DNA of 8,245 bases, taken from NCBI GenBank assembly GCA_036835325.1, contig DAITMF010000085.1, forward strand, positions 1-8,245, in the 5' to 3' direction. Below are positions 1-5,786 of the stretch, piece by piece; position 1 is the first letter of the stretch, and each line of letters opens with the position of its first letter. Under the pieces are notes generated by a model. The model searched no databases and was not told the origin of the DNA. It was given only the letters and a program-made list of their open reading frames with translations. The DNA is from CAMCHP01 sp036835325 (GTDB taxonomy: Bacteria > Bacteroidota > Bacteroidia > Flavobacteriales_D > Sanyastnellaceae). The translations under genes were made by a program, and so were the position numbers.

Positions 1-19
1 GCGCGCGCGTGTCACGTTA

Positions 20-39
20 GCCCCATCGGGGCGGCACCT
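20..39 (+). repeat. REP-like unit 1
   Basis: Stem GCCCC (20-24), triloop ATC, stem GGGGC (28-32), followed directly by the heptamer GGCACCT (33-39). It has the same architecture as the units at 172-191, 8032-8051 and 8211-8230, with different but still complementary bases at stem positions 2 and 4. The tail points right, towards unit 2. Confidence 0.7.
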
Positions 40-127
40 CAACGAAAACAACCACCGTTGGTGTTTTGCGTTCGAGCACACATCCGTGTCGGTCCCCATC
101 CGCCGAAGGCGAAATCAATCGAAGGTT

Positions 128-160
128 AAACATTCTGCGCTGCACCTAAAAACGTTTACC
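128..160 (+). repeat. Composite repeat copy A
   Basis: Begins AAACATT and ends GTTTACC, with an ACC-A-run in the middle. It aligns with 8113-8144 at about 26 of 33 positions with one gap, in the same orientation. The ends are near-inverted repeats (GGTTAAAC at 124-131 against GTTTACC at 154-160), so it can fold as a weak stem-loop. Confidence 0.6.
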
Positions 161-171
161 CACGGTGCGTG

Positions 172-191
172 AGGTGTCGCCGCTACGCGGC
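172..191 (-). repeat. REP-like unit 2, inverted
   Basis: On the plus strand AGGTGTC (172-178) abuts the hairpin GCCGC / TAC / GCGGC (179-191). Read on the minus strand this is stem-triloop-stem followed by GACACCT, the same layout as unit 1. Units 1 and 2 face each other with their tails inward, about 130 bases apart. Confidence 0.7.
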
Positions 192-350
192 AGCAACATG
201 TGATGTAAATAGGAACTCCAACATACCCAGCGATAAAAAAAACACGTGCGAAGCGAGCAAGAAACCCCATAATCTCCATAATCAGCGGCGAAGCCGCCCC
301 CAATGCCACCAAAAAAAAAACAGCACCGCTGAAAGAAGACCATCCACGCA

Positions 351-370
351 TATATTTGCAATGGTTGCAA
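351..370 (+). promoter_or_regulatory. Promoter -7 box and operator-like repeat for the propeller gene
   Basis: TATATTTG (351-358) matches the Bacteroidota -7 consensus TAnnTTTG and lies 40 bases before the ATG at 399. I see no TTG at the usual -33 distance, so the match is partial. Overlapping the expected transcription start are two TTGCAA hexamers (356-361 and 365-370), each self-complementary and separated by TGG. They could serve as a small operator, but this is unproven. Confidence 0.5.
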
Positions 371-398
371 TTTCCGACTTACCAAAAAACTAAATGCA

Positions 399-1838
399 AT
401 GAAAATTACCTTTCTCCTCCTCGCCTTGCTTCCTGCCGTTTGCTTTGGACAGTTCACCCAATTGGGCGACGACATTGATGGTAACTTCCACAACGAAGGA
501 ACCGGGACAAGGGTCCGCCTCAATGAAGCCGGAGACATCGTGGCCATCGGCGCACCCAACAGCAATACAACGAACGGTCTTACCGGAAGAGTGCGGATGT
601 ATGAATACGACGGCAACGCGTGGCTAATAAAAGGAGAGCCGTTACTGGGCGATGACCAAGGCCATAACCTTGGCGCTTCGATCGACATCAATGCTGCCGG
701 TACCGTAGTCGCCTGTGGTGCTCCGGGCTATTCGCCCAGCTCATCCATTGCGGGTTACGCCAAAGTTTTTGAGTGGAATGGAAGCGACTGGGTTCAGCGC
801 GGGCAAAACCTCAACGGTACGAACACCAACGACGGCTTTGGATCTGCTGTCAGTATCAACGCCTCTGGCTCAATCGTTGCCGTCGCGGGAGAGCCTTTTG
901 GTGAATTAGGTTACATCCGAGTCTACCAATGGAATGGTTCGGCATGGGATCAACTCGGATCCGATATCGTCGGTACCGTTGCACAAGACGGCTTCGGACG
1001 AACAATCGAGCTCAGTGACACTGGAATTTCATTGGTGGTTGGCGCCCCGAACGTTGACTTGCCCATAAACGACGTTGGCATGGTTCGCGTTTACGAATGG
1101 AACGGCACTGCCTGGGCGCAAAAGGGTGCCGATGTCTTCGGCGAAAACGTGGATGATTTCTTCGGCAATGGTGTTACGATCAACGCCGATGGAAACGTGA
1201 TCGCAGCCGGTGCACGCGACGTGCTCAACGCATCGGCCGGATACGTCAAAGTCTTCGAATGGGATGGCGCCAACTGGGACCAAAAAGCCGGTACTATGGT
1301 CGGAAGCACTGGCGACTTTTATGGAGAAGTTAACCAGCTCAATGCCGCCGGAACCGTAATCATTTCCGGAACCGTTCTGGGCGAATACGCCAAAGTATAT
1401 ACCTTCAACACCATCCATTGGATTGAGGTTGACTCGCTCACAGGTGAGAATCCGCTCGACGGGTTTGGTGGCGCGGTATCAGTCAACGGCTTCGGCGATC
1501 GCGTAGCTGTCGGCGCAAAAAACAACGATGATGGTGGCCAGCAATCCGGACACGTCCGCATCTACAGCAATCCCAATGTGTTGAGCATCGATGACTTTAC
1601 CAACGGAAATGACATCGTTTGTTACCCCAATCCAACACAGAAGCGCATCCGAATCGTCAGTGAAGAACCGGTTCTGAAATGCGAATTGCGCACAATCGAT
1701 GGTCGACTGATCAGCATTGAGCCGACGAATTTCGGCACCGATTTTTACATCGAACTAAACGAGCTTCCTAGCGGTGTTTACCTTTTGAGCGTGAATCGAG
1801 GCAACAGCCAAACAACGATGCGCGTCTTCAAGCAGTAA
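399..1838 (+). CDS. T9SS-exported beta-propeller repeat protein
   Basis: A 479-residue secreted protein. Residues 1-18 form a Sec signal peptide (MKIT, then a hydrophobic LLLALLPAVCFG core); the Cys is not in a lipobox context. Residues 19-392 are degenerate repeats of 48-56 residues with the pattern (K/R)V(F/Y)xWNGxxWxQxG, then GFG and NxxGxxVAVGAP. The motif tryptophans are at 75, 131, 183, 239, 293 and 341. An N-terminal half motif (FTQLG, about 19) and a C-terminal half (HVRIYS, about 385) suggest a seven-bladed propeller closed by pairing of its two ends. Residues about 405-479 are a type A T9SS sorting domain: CYPNP at 408-412, IDGR, LPSGVYLLSV and a basic C-terminus. The protein should cross the outer membrane by T9SS and be cleaved or surface-anchored. 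Substrate or partner is unknown; similar FG-GAP/WD40-like proteins act in adhesion. The ATG at 394 is followed at once by a stop and is not the start. Confidence 0.87.
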   Translation: MKITFLLLALLPAVCFGQFTQLGDDIDGNFHNEGTGTRVRLNEAGDIVAIGAPNSNTTNGLTGRVRMYEYDGNAWLIKGEPLLGDDQGHNLGASIDINAAGTVVACGAPGYSPSSSIAGYAKVFEWNGSDWVQRGQNLNGTNTNDGFGSAVSINASGSIVAVAGEPFGELGYIRVYQWNGSAWDQLGSDIVGTVAQDGFGRTIELSDTGISLVVGAPNVDLPINDVGMVRVYEWNGTAWAQKGADVFGENVDDFFGNGVTINADGNVIAAGARDVLNASAGYVKVFEWDGANWDQKAGTMVGSTGDFYGEVNQLNAAGTVIISGTVLGEYAKVYTFNTIHWIEVDSLTGENPLDGFGGAVSVNGFGDRVAVGAKNNDDGGQQSGHVRIYSNPNVLSIDDFTNGNDIVCYPNPTQKRIRIVSEEPVLKCELRTIDGRLISIEPTNFGTDFYIELNELPSGVYLLSVNRGNSQTTMRVFKQ

Positions 1839-1914
1839 ACGAGCGGTGTACCGAACGCGCTCCGGAACATTCTTTGCTTTTGTGTGTTGCTCGTCCATCC
1901 AACTCCCGAAAGAA

Positions 1915-2469
1915 ATGAAGCAACTCCTGCTCGTATTCGCCATGCTCGCACCTACCCTGCCCACCGCTGACCTTGTTTACCGCTTTGGTAAATCAGATGG
2001 TAAAACGAACGATTGGAGCGCCATCACTGACACCGTGATGGGCGGCCTCACTACCGCCTCACTCGCTTACACCGACGAAGCCATGGTGCTTTCGGGCAAC
2101 CTCTCGCTCAAAAACTACGGCGGATTCGCGGCGGTGCGCTCGCGCTATGGCAACTTCGACCTCTCGCAGTACAAAGGCGTGACCATCACCTACAAGGCAT
2201 CCAACCAGCGCTTTGCCTTTTCGCTCGACCGCAGCCAGAACTGGACCCAACCCACCTACCGCAGCGTGCTCTCATCGTCACAGCCGAACACCTGGGTTGA
2301 GGAAACGCTTTTCTTCAACGATTTTAAGGAATACCAAATCGGTGAGCCCACCGGTAGGTCGCTTGCAAGGAGCCAGCTCAGCTCGGTCATCCGCATCGGG
2401 TTCATCTCAACCGAAAAGAAAGAAGGGCCGTTCACCCTCGAGATTGCGAAGCTGGAATTTGTACGGTAA
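1915..2469 (+). CDS. CIA30-family secreted protein
   Basis: A 184-residue protein. I chose the ATG at 1915 because it begins a signal peptide (MKQLLLVFAMLAPTLPTA); the in-frame ATG at 1846 would add 23 residues of no family resemblance. The body matches the CIA30 (NADH:ubiquinone oxidoreductase intermediate-associated protein 30) family: W34, DTVMGG at 39-44, then SGNLSLKNYGGF at about 60-71, followed by beta-rich sequence ending FTLEIAKLEFVR. In eukaryotes CIA30 helps assemble respiratory complex I. Bacterial members are carbohydrate-binding-like beta-sandwich proteins of unclear role, so a complex I function should not be assumed. It starts 76 bases after the propeller gene on the same strand and ends before a strong terminator, so the two may share a transcript. 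A weak -7-like element (TGCTTTTG, 1875-1882) is also present in the gap. Confidence 0.85.
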   Translation: MKQLLLVFAMLAPTLPTADLVYRFGKSDGKTNDWSAITDTVMGGLTTASLAYTDEAMVLSGNLSLKNYGGFAAVRSRYGNFDLSQYKGVTITYKASNQRFAFSLDRSQNWTQPTYRSVLSSSQPNTWVEETLFFNDFKEYQIGEPTGRSLARSQLSSVIRIGFISTEKKEGPFTLEIAKLEFVR

Positions 2470-2501
2470 ACCACCCCATCCCCATTCAAGCTCACCCCAC
2501 A

Positions 2502-2525
2502 AAAAAACGGCTCGCGCCGTTTTTT
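2502..2525. terminator. Bidirectional intrinsic terminator
   Basis: AAAAAACGGC (2502-2511), loop TCGC, and GCCGTTTTTT (2516-2525) form a perfect 10-bp stem with an A-tract and a T-tract. It reads as a rho-independent terminator on both strands. It sits between the convergent CIA30 gene (ends 2469) and the lipoprotein gene (ends 2546), where such a shared element is expected. Confidence 0.88.
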
Positions 2526-2545
2526 CGTCCTTCTGAAGAAGTGTG

Positions 2546-3010
2546 TTAGTTGTCGATCTTGATGTGGGTGCATTCGTTGGCACGCACACCGCGCGGACCT
2601 TCATCGAGGAAGGCCCCGTTTTGGTCTTCAACCGATAACCAGAAGTTGCGGCTCTTGGCACCTGTGTAACGCTTCGTTACCGTAATGGCCACAGGATCAT
2701 CGCAATTCGGCTGCGTCACAAAGGGCTGGTCGATCGACATCGCACCGAGGTAGTCGTTGTCAAAAGTCACGCGCAACTGCGTGGTGCCGAAGTTCGACAT
2801 GAAATTGGCATACGGCTCATCGAACCAAAACACCACGTCGGCCTCCCATTCGCACAAACTGTCGTCGCTCTTCGCGTCGGCATTGTAGTTCACGGCGTCA
2901 GGATCGGTGCAGCCGTCGTCTTTGCAACCGGTAAAGCCAAACAGCGCTACCAGCAGCGCTGCAGAAACAAGGGTAAGTCGTTGGGTCATAAAAGCAGATT
3001 TTTTGTGCAT
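2546..3010 (-). CDS. Small lipoprotein with Bacteroidota CxDPxAxNYN motif
   Basis: A 154-residue protein. The N-terminus (MHKKSAFMTQRLTLVSAALLVALFGFTGC) is a lipoprotein signal peptide with lipobox FTGC, Cys at 29. The mature protein begins CKDDGCTDPDAVNYNADAK, then SDDSLCEW, a short Cys-containing motif frequent in secreted Bacteroidota proteins. The rest is beta-rich with two more Cys (in NCDD and NECT), and no enzyme motif is visible. An alternative start is Met8 (2989), which still leaves a good signal peptide; the promoter upstream is compatible with both. Sequestration in the periplasm or at the outer membrane is expected; the function is unknown. Confidence 0.8.
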   Translation of the reverse strand: MHKKSAFMTQRLTLVSAALLVALFGFTGCKDDGCTDPDAVNYNADAKSDDSLCEWEADVVFWFDEPYANFMSNFGTTQLRVTFDNDYLGAMSIDQPFVTQPNCDDPVAITVTKRYTGAKSRNFWLSVEDQNGAFLDEGPRGVRANECTHIKIDN

Positions 3011-3028
3011 TCATCGCAAATGCTGTGC

Positions 3029-3060
3029 CAAAGCTACAATCTATCCCTACCCTATCGCAA
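3029..3060 (-). promoter_or_regulatory. Bacteroidota-type promoter of the lipoprotein gene
   Basis: On the minus strand TTG (3060-3058) is followed after 21 bases by TAGCTTTG (3036-3029), matching TTG-N19..21-TAnnTTTG. Transcription would start near 3022, giving a leader of roughly 12 bases to the ATG at 3010, or about 33 bases to the alternative ATG at 2989. Confidence 0.68.
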
Positions 3061-3107
3061 CGTTTACTTCAACACGTTGAATCCGTTTTGAAACCTATTC
3101 GTGTGCA

Positions 3108-3137
3108 TTGAATCCAATCCGATATGAGCTATATTTA
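3108..3137 (+). promoter_or_regulatory. Bacteroidota-type promoter of the toxin-antitoxin pair
   Basis: TTG (3108-3110), a 19-base spacer and TATATTTA (3130-3137) fit the phylum consensus except for the last base of the -7 box. The ATG of the antitoxin at 3143 lies only five bases beyond the box, so the transcript should be leaderless or nearly so. The promoter is divergent from that of the lipoprotein gene, with about 47 bases between the two -33 elements. Confidence 0.65.
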
Positions 3138-3142
3138 CATGT

Positions 3143-3334
3143 ATGAAGAATACCATCTCAAAAAGTACCTTCCTCAAAAGCATTGACGACTTGCCCGAAG
3201 ACCTCTCAGTAGATCAGTTGTTCGATCGGATTCTTTTCATTCAGAAAATCGAACAAGGGCTATTAGATAGTGAAGTTGGTAACACAATCTCCACAGAAGA
3301 ACTTATAGCGAAACTTGAAAAATGGCTCAAATAA
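3143..3334 (+). CDS. Antitoxin of a RelE/ParE-type module
   Basis: A 63-residue acidic-to-neutral helical protein with the pattern SIDDLPEDLSVDQLFDRILFIQKIEQGLLDSEVGNTISTEEL and a C-terminus rich in Lys and Trp (KLEKWLK). This short form is common in Bacteroidota directly upstream of RelE/ParE toxins, usually annotated as an addiction-module or hypothetical protein. It overlaps the toxin start by 13 bases, the typical coupled arrangement. No ribbon-helix-helix signature is clear to me, so the DNA-binding mode is uncertain. The gene is complete, although its toxin partner is broken. A sample 60-base stretch (3241-3300) is 40% G+C, well below selD, which suggests acquired DNA. Confidence 0.75.
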   Translation: MKNTISKSTFLKSIDDLPEDLSVDQLFDRILFIQKIEQGLLDSEVGNTISTEELIAKLEKWLK

Positions 3335-3618
3335 GGTGGTCTGCACAAGCACGTCGTGATTTGTCAAACATCGCAGAGTTTATATCGAAGGATTCACCGA
3401 AGTACGCCCTGATTACCCTTACGAAAGTTATTTCTCAAACCGATGTCTTGAACAAAGAACCACGGATTGGAAGGGTCGTTCCCGAACTAGGGGTTGATTC
3501 TATCTGAGAACTGATCTACGCTAACTACCGCATCGTTTATCAGGTTGGCAACGAGGAAATTGTGATTCTAACGGTTCATCATTCAGCGATGCTCTTCGAT
3601 ACGAGCAAATTCGCTTAA
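3322..3618 (+). pseudogene. RelE/ParE-family toxin interrupted by in-frame TGA
   Basis: The frame from ATG 3322 to TAA 3616-3618 has 98 positions, the usual ParE length, and reads as a full RelE/ParE toxin except for TGA at 3505-3507. Before it: MAQIRWSAQARRDLSNIAEF, then ISKDSPKYALITLTKVI and EPRIGRVVPELGVDSI. After it: ELIYANYRIVYQVGNEEIVI, then LTVHHSAMLF. In relatives the interrupted position is the conserved Arg of (I)RE(L), so a single CGA-to-TGA change explains the break. The product would stop at 61 residues, lacking the C-terminal strands that carry most of the ribosome- or gyrase-targeting surface in this superfamily, so it is probably inactive. A selenocysteine or readthrough reading is discussed in the findings. 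Confidence 0.83.
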
Positions 3619-3801
3619 CAAATATCCTGAATGCACTAGAAAGTGCTCACTGACACTACTACCATTCCGCCCACCGGCAGGTGAAACCGTTTTTTGCTGC
3701 CGGGGTGAACCCGAGGTCAACACTGCTGTTCTCACGCCGTCTGACTTGTACTGTAGTGATTTACACTGTGTATCACTGCACTCCTCGGAGGTCGAAACCC
3801 G
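3619..3801. other. Short intergenic stretch with small hairpins
   Basis: No gene is seen. It contains GCACT/AGTGC around an AGAA loop (3633-3646), CCGGCAG/CTGCCGG (3674-3680 and 3697-3703) with a T6 run in the loop, a bulged hairpin AGTGAT-TTACAC / GTGT-ATCACT (3755-3777), and CTCC/GGAG (3781-3790). None is a clear terminator. Confidence 0.5.
3787..3791 (+). promoter_or_regulatory. Shine-Dalgarno-like GGAGG before the membrane protein
   Basis: GGAGG lies 10 bases before the ATG at 3802. Strong Shine-Dalgarno sequences are uncommon in Bacteroidota, so it stands out. Part of it can pair with CTCC at 3781-3784 in a tiny stem, which might mask it. Confidence 0.4.
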
Positions 3802-4704
3802 ATGCCTGAATCAAAACTAACTGCACGTCTATTCACGGCCTTCCTGTCTGAACAGCGCAAGCAACAGGTCGAAAAAGTGACCCTGGCCATTGCCATTGTC
3901 AGCTACCTGCTGCACTTGGTGATCATCTTGCTCAACACGCAAGGCATCCTCCACATCGACCAAAAGTTCTTTAAAAATCCGATCGCGGCCATCTACACGC
4001 CGTTCTCGTTCATCCTCATTTTCGAGGTGTTTCTGCTGGTGTACTACCTGCCCAAATCCATTGCGGCGTACATCGGCAAACAGTACGAAATCATCACGCT
4101 CATTGTCATCCGCAGAATATTCAAAGACCTGGCCTACGTTGAACTTGATTCGTCGTGGTTTCAAAACAACGACGACTTGCAATTCACCCTCGATGTACTC
4201 ACTTCACTGGTGCTTTTTGTCCTCATTTTTCTTTTTTATAAGGCCCTGAAGAAACGCCCGTCGGCCGCCCAGCCCGGCGATAAGCGCTCAAGCGATGACT
4301 TGGCAAAATTCGTCGTCCTCAAACGCACGCTGGCCGTTGTGCTTGTGCCCACCCTCTTCCTGTTCGCCTCCTACTCGTTTGTACACTGGGGCATTGCGAC
4401 CTCGCACGACTACGCCAATGGCATTCTCGAGTTCTCAAACCTCAACAACGTTTTCTTCGATGAATTCTTCAATGTGCTGATCATTGTCGATGTCTTGCTC
4501 TTGCTGGCCTCGTTTTTCTATTCCGATAAGTTCCACACCATCATACGCAACTCGGGATTTGTCATTTCCACCATCCTGTTGAAGATTTCATTCTCGTCGG
4601 TGGGCATTGTCAGCAACCTGTTGGTGGTTGGGGCCGTGCTTTTCGGCTACCTGATTCTGCTCGTCCACAACCTGTATGAGAAAAACAGCACGTCAGGTGG
4701 ATGA
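3802..4704 (+). CDS. Multi-pass membrane protein of unknown function
   Basis: A 300-residue integral membrane protein that I do not recognise as a named family. Hydrophobic segments are at about 27-44, 64-83, 130-148, 174-196, 223-240, 252-264 and 268-290. A shorter one at about 94-105 is followed by RRIFKDL, which carries paired Arg but is not a convincing voltage-sensor helix. Between segments is a charged loop (149-170, KKRPSAAQPGDKRSSDD). There is no signal peptide, ATP-binding motif or catalytic signature. The protein ends with a soluble NLYEKNSTSGG tail. It precedes selU by 50 bases on the same strand and could be co-transcribed, but selU has its own likely promoter, so a selenium-related role (for example uptake) is speculation. 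It is probably a conserved Bacteroidota inner-membrane protein. Confidence 0.8.
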   Translation: MPESKLTARLFTAFLSEQRKQQVEKVTLAIAIVSYLLHLVIILLNTQGILHIDQKFFKNPIAAIYTPFSFILIFEVFLLVYYLPKSIAAYIGKQYEIITLIVIRRIFKDLAYVELDSSWFQNNDDLQFTLDVLTSLVLFVLIFLFYKALKKRPSAAQPGDKRSSDDLAKFVVLKRTLAVVLVPTLFLFASYSFVHWGIATSHDYANGILEFSNLNNVFFDEFFNVLIIVDVLLLLASFFYSDKFHTIIRNSGFVISTILLKISFSSVGIVSNLLVVGAVLFGYLILLVHNLYEKNSTSGG

Positions 4705-4742
4705 GCGCAACTCACCCTCAATGCTTGCTGCCTAAACGCGTC

Positions 4743-4750
4743 TATCTTTG
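4743..4750 (+). promoter_or_regulatory. Promoter -7 box of selU
   Basis: TATCTTTG matches TAnnTTTG exactly and ends four bases before the ATG at 4755, implying a leaderless or very short leader. The nearest upstream TTG (4725-4727) is 15 bases away, shorter than the usual 19-21, so the -33 element is weak. This box is the main reason to prefer the 4755 start over 4701: the extra N-terminal residues would simply be translated promoter. Confidence 0.55.
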
Positions 4751-4754
4751 CACC

Positions 4755-5786
4755 ATGCAGGTACCCGCTTCTGACATCGCCGCGCTGCGGCAAACCCACA
4801 CCCTTATCGACGTTAGAACGCCTGCCGAATACGCCAAAGGACACATCCCGGGAGCCCTCAACCTGCCCCTCTTCTCCAATGCTGAACGCGCACGCGTGGG
4901 TACAGTGTACAAACGCGAAGGACACGAAAGCGCCGTTTCGCTCGGATTGAAAATCGTTGGGCCTCGTCTGCACACCTACACCGAACACGCCAAAGAACTC
5001 GCCGGCAACCGGCCCCTCCTGCTCTACTGCTGGCGCGGCGGAATGCGCTCAGGCTCGCTCGCCTGGCTGCTCAAAACAGCAGGATTTTCGGTCAAGGTCA
5101 TCACCGGCGGCTACAAGTCTTTCCGCACCGAAGCCACCGACGCCATTGCAACGCGCGGCGTACTTAAGGTCATTGGCGGCTCCACCGGAAGCATGAAAAC
5201 CGACATCCTTCATGCGCTCCAGGCGGCGGGTGAACACACCATCGACCTCGAACAGCTCGCCCACCACAAGGGCAGCGCCTTCGGTAAAACCGACGACATC
5301 CGACAGCCCACCACCGAGCACTTTTTGAATCTGCTTTGGGATGGATGGTGCGCCATCCCTCCCAACTCACCCGTGTGGATTGAAGACGAAAGCCGCACCA
5401 TCGGCTCGGTGTGGCTGCCCGAAGCGCTCTACCGGCGCATGCGCAGCGCCCCGGTCTTCATCCCCGAAAAACCCGCCGAAGAGCGCGCCGCCTACCTCGC
5501 CGAGGTGTACGGCGACCAAGCGGTCGAACGGCTTGAAGCCGGCTTCCGCAAAATCGGCGACCGCCTCGGAGGTCAGCACGTGAAGGCCGCACTTGAAGCC
5601 CTGCACAGCGGACAGCTCGCTGAAGCCGCCCTCATCGCCCTGCGCTACTACGACAAGGCCTACGCCTTCGGCATGGACAAGCGCGCGCATGCACAGATTG
5701 TCAGATTCGACGCATCCCGACTGAAGCCCGACGAAATCGCCCGGCTGCTCATCCACCCCAACCCAAAAAACCATGGAACCCATTAA
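4755..5786 (+). CDS. selU: tRNA 2-selenouridine synthase
   Basis: A 343-residue SelU/MnmH (YbbB) protein. The enzyme replaces sulfur by selenium in 2-thiouridine at the wobble position of tRNA-Lys, -Glu and -Gln, through a geranylated intermediate, using selenophosphate. Residues about 8-126 are a rhodanese domain (IDVRTPAEY at 18-26, GHIPGALNLPL, and the active-site loop YCWRGGMRS with Cys92, equivalent to Cys97 of the E. coli enzyme). From about 135 is a P-loop domain: GGSTGSMKT at 141-149, DLEQLAHHKGSAFG at about 164-177 and EDESRTIG at 210-217, all family hallmarks. The Walker A has Met147 where Gly is usual (GGCTGSGKT in E. coli). An upstream in-frame ATG at 4701 would overlap the stop of the membrane protein, but its 18 extra residues fall outside the family. 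The gene overlaps selD by 14 bases, so the two are surely co-expressed. Confidence 0.95.
   Translation: MQVPASDIAALRQTHTLIDVRTPAEYAKGHIPGALNLPLFSNAERARVGTVYKREGHESAVSLGLKIVGPRLHTYTEHAKELAGNRPLLLYCWRGGMRSGSLAWLLKTAGFSVKVITGGYKSFRTEATDAIATRGVLKVIGGSTGSMKTDILHALQAAGEHTIDLEQLAHHKGSAFGKTDDIRQPTTEHFLNLLWDGWCAIPPNSPVWIEDESRTIGSVWLPEALYRRMRSAPVFIPEKPAEERAAYLAEVYGDQAVERLEAGFRKIGDRLGGQHVKAALEALHSGQLAEAALIALRYYDKAYAFGMDKRAHAQIVRFDASRLKPDEIARLLIHPNPKNHGTH

Larger units (their letters stand above)
1..398. other. Gene-free, hairpin-rich left flank
   Basis: I see no convincing gene here; short open frames in this stretch lack family resemblance and plausible signals. It holds two REP-like units (20-39 and 172-191), a composite repeat (128-160) with a relative at the right end of the window, and several mini-hairpins with GAA triloops: CGCC/GGCG at 101-111, GC/GC at 248-254 and GCGGC/GCCGC at 285-297. 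There is a run of ten A at 311-320. The last 50 bases carry the promoter of the downstream gene. The texture is that of non-coding interspersed repeats. Confidence 0.7.

Noticed and set aside
169..393. A 74-codon plus-strand open frame in the left flank
   Set aside because: It runs through hairpins and the A10 run, has a biased composition (Lys, Arg, Asn, Ser), and ends at the promoter of the next gene.
1..400. CRISPR array or tRNA in the hairpin-rich left flank
   Set aside because: The repeats are few, inverted and unevenly spaced, unlike a CRISPR array, and no cloverleaf with a TTCGA-type T arm could be assembled.
1846..1914. Upstream start of the CIA30-family gene
   Set aside because: It would put 23 unrelated residues before a normal signal peptide.
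3505..3507. TGA as a selenocysteine codon in the toxin
   Set aside because: The relatives have Arg here, a single C-to-T change explains it, no SECIS-like stem is evident, and no selA/selB is in the window. Kept only as an alternative in the findings.
3671..3703. Intrinsic terminator after the toxin gene
   Set aside because: The T6 run lies in the loop of the CCGGCAG/CTGCCGG pair instead of after the stem, so it does not fit a rho-independent terminator.
4701..4754. Upstream start of selU overlapping the membrane protein stop (ATGA)
   Set aside because: The extra 18 residues lie outside the family and are the translation of a good -7 promoter box, so the 4755 start is preferred.
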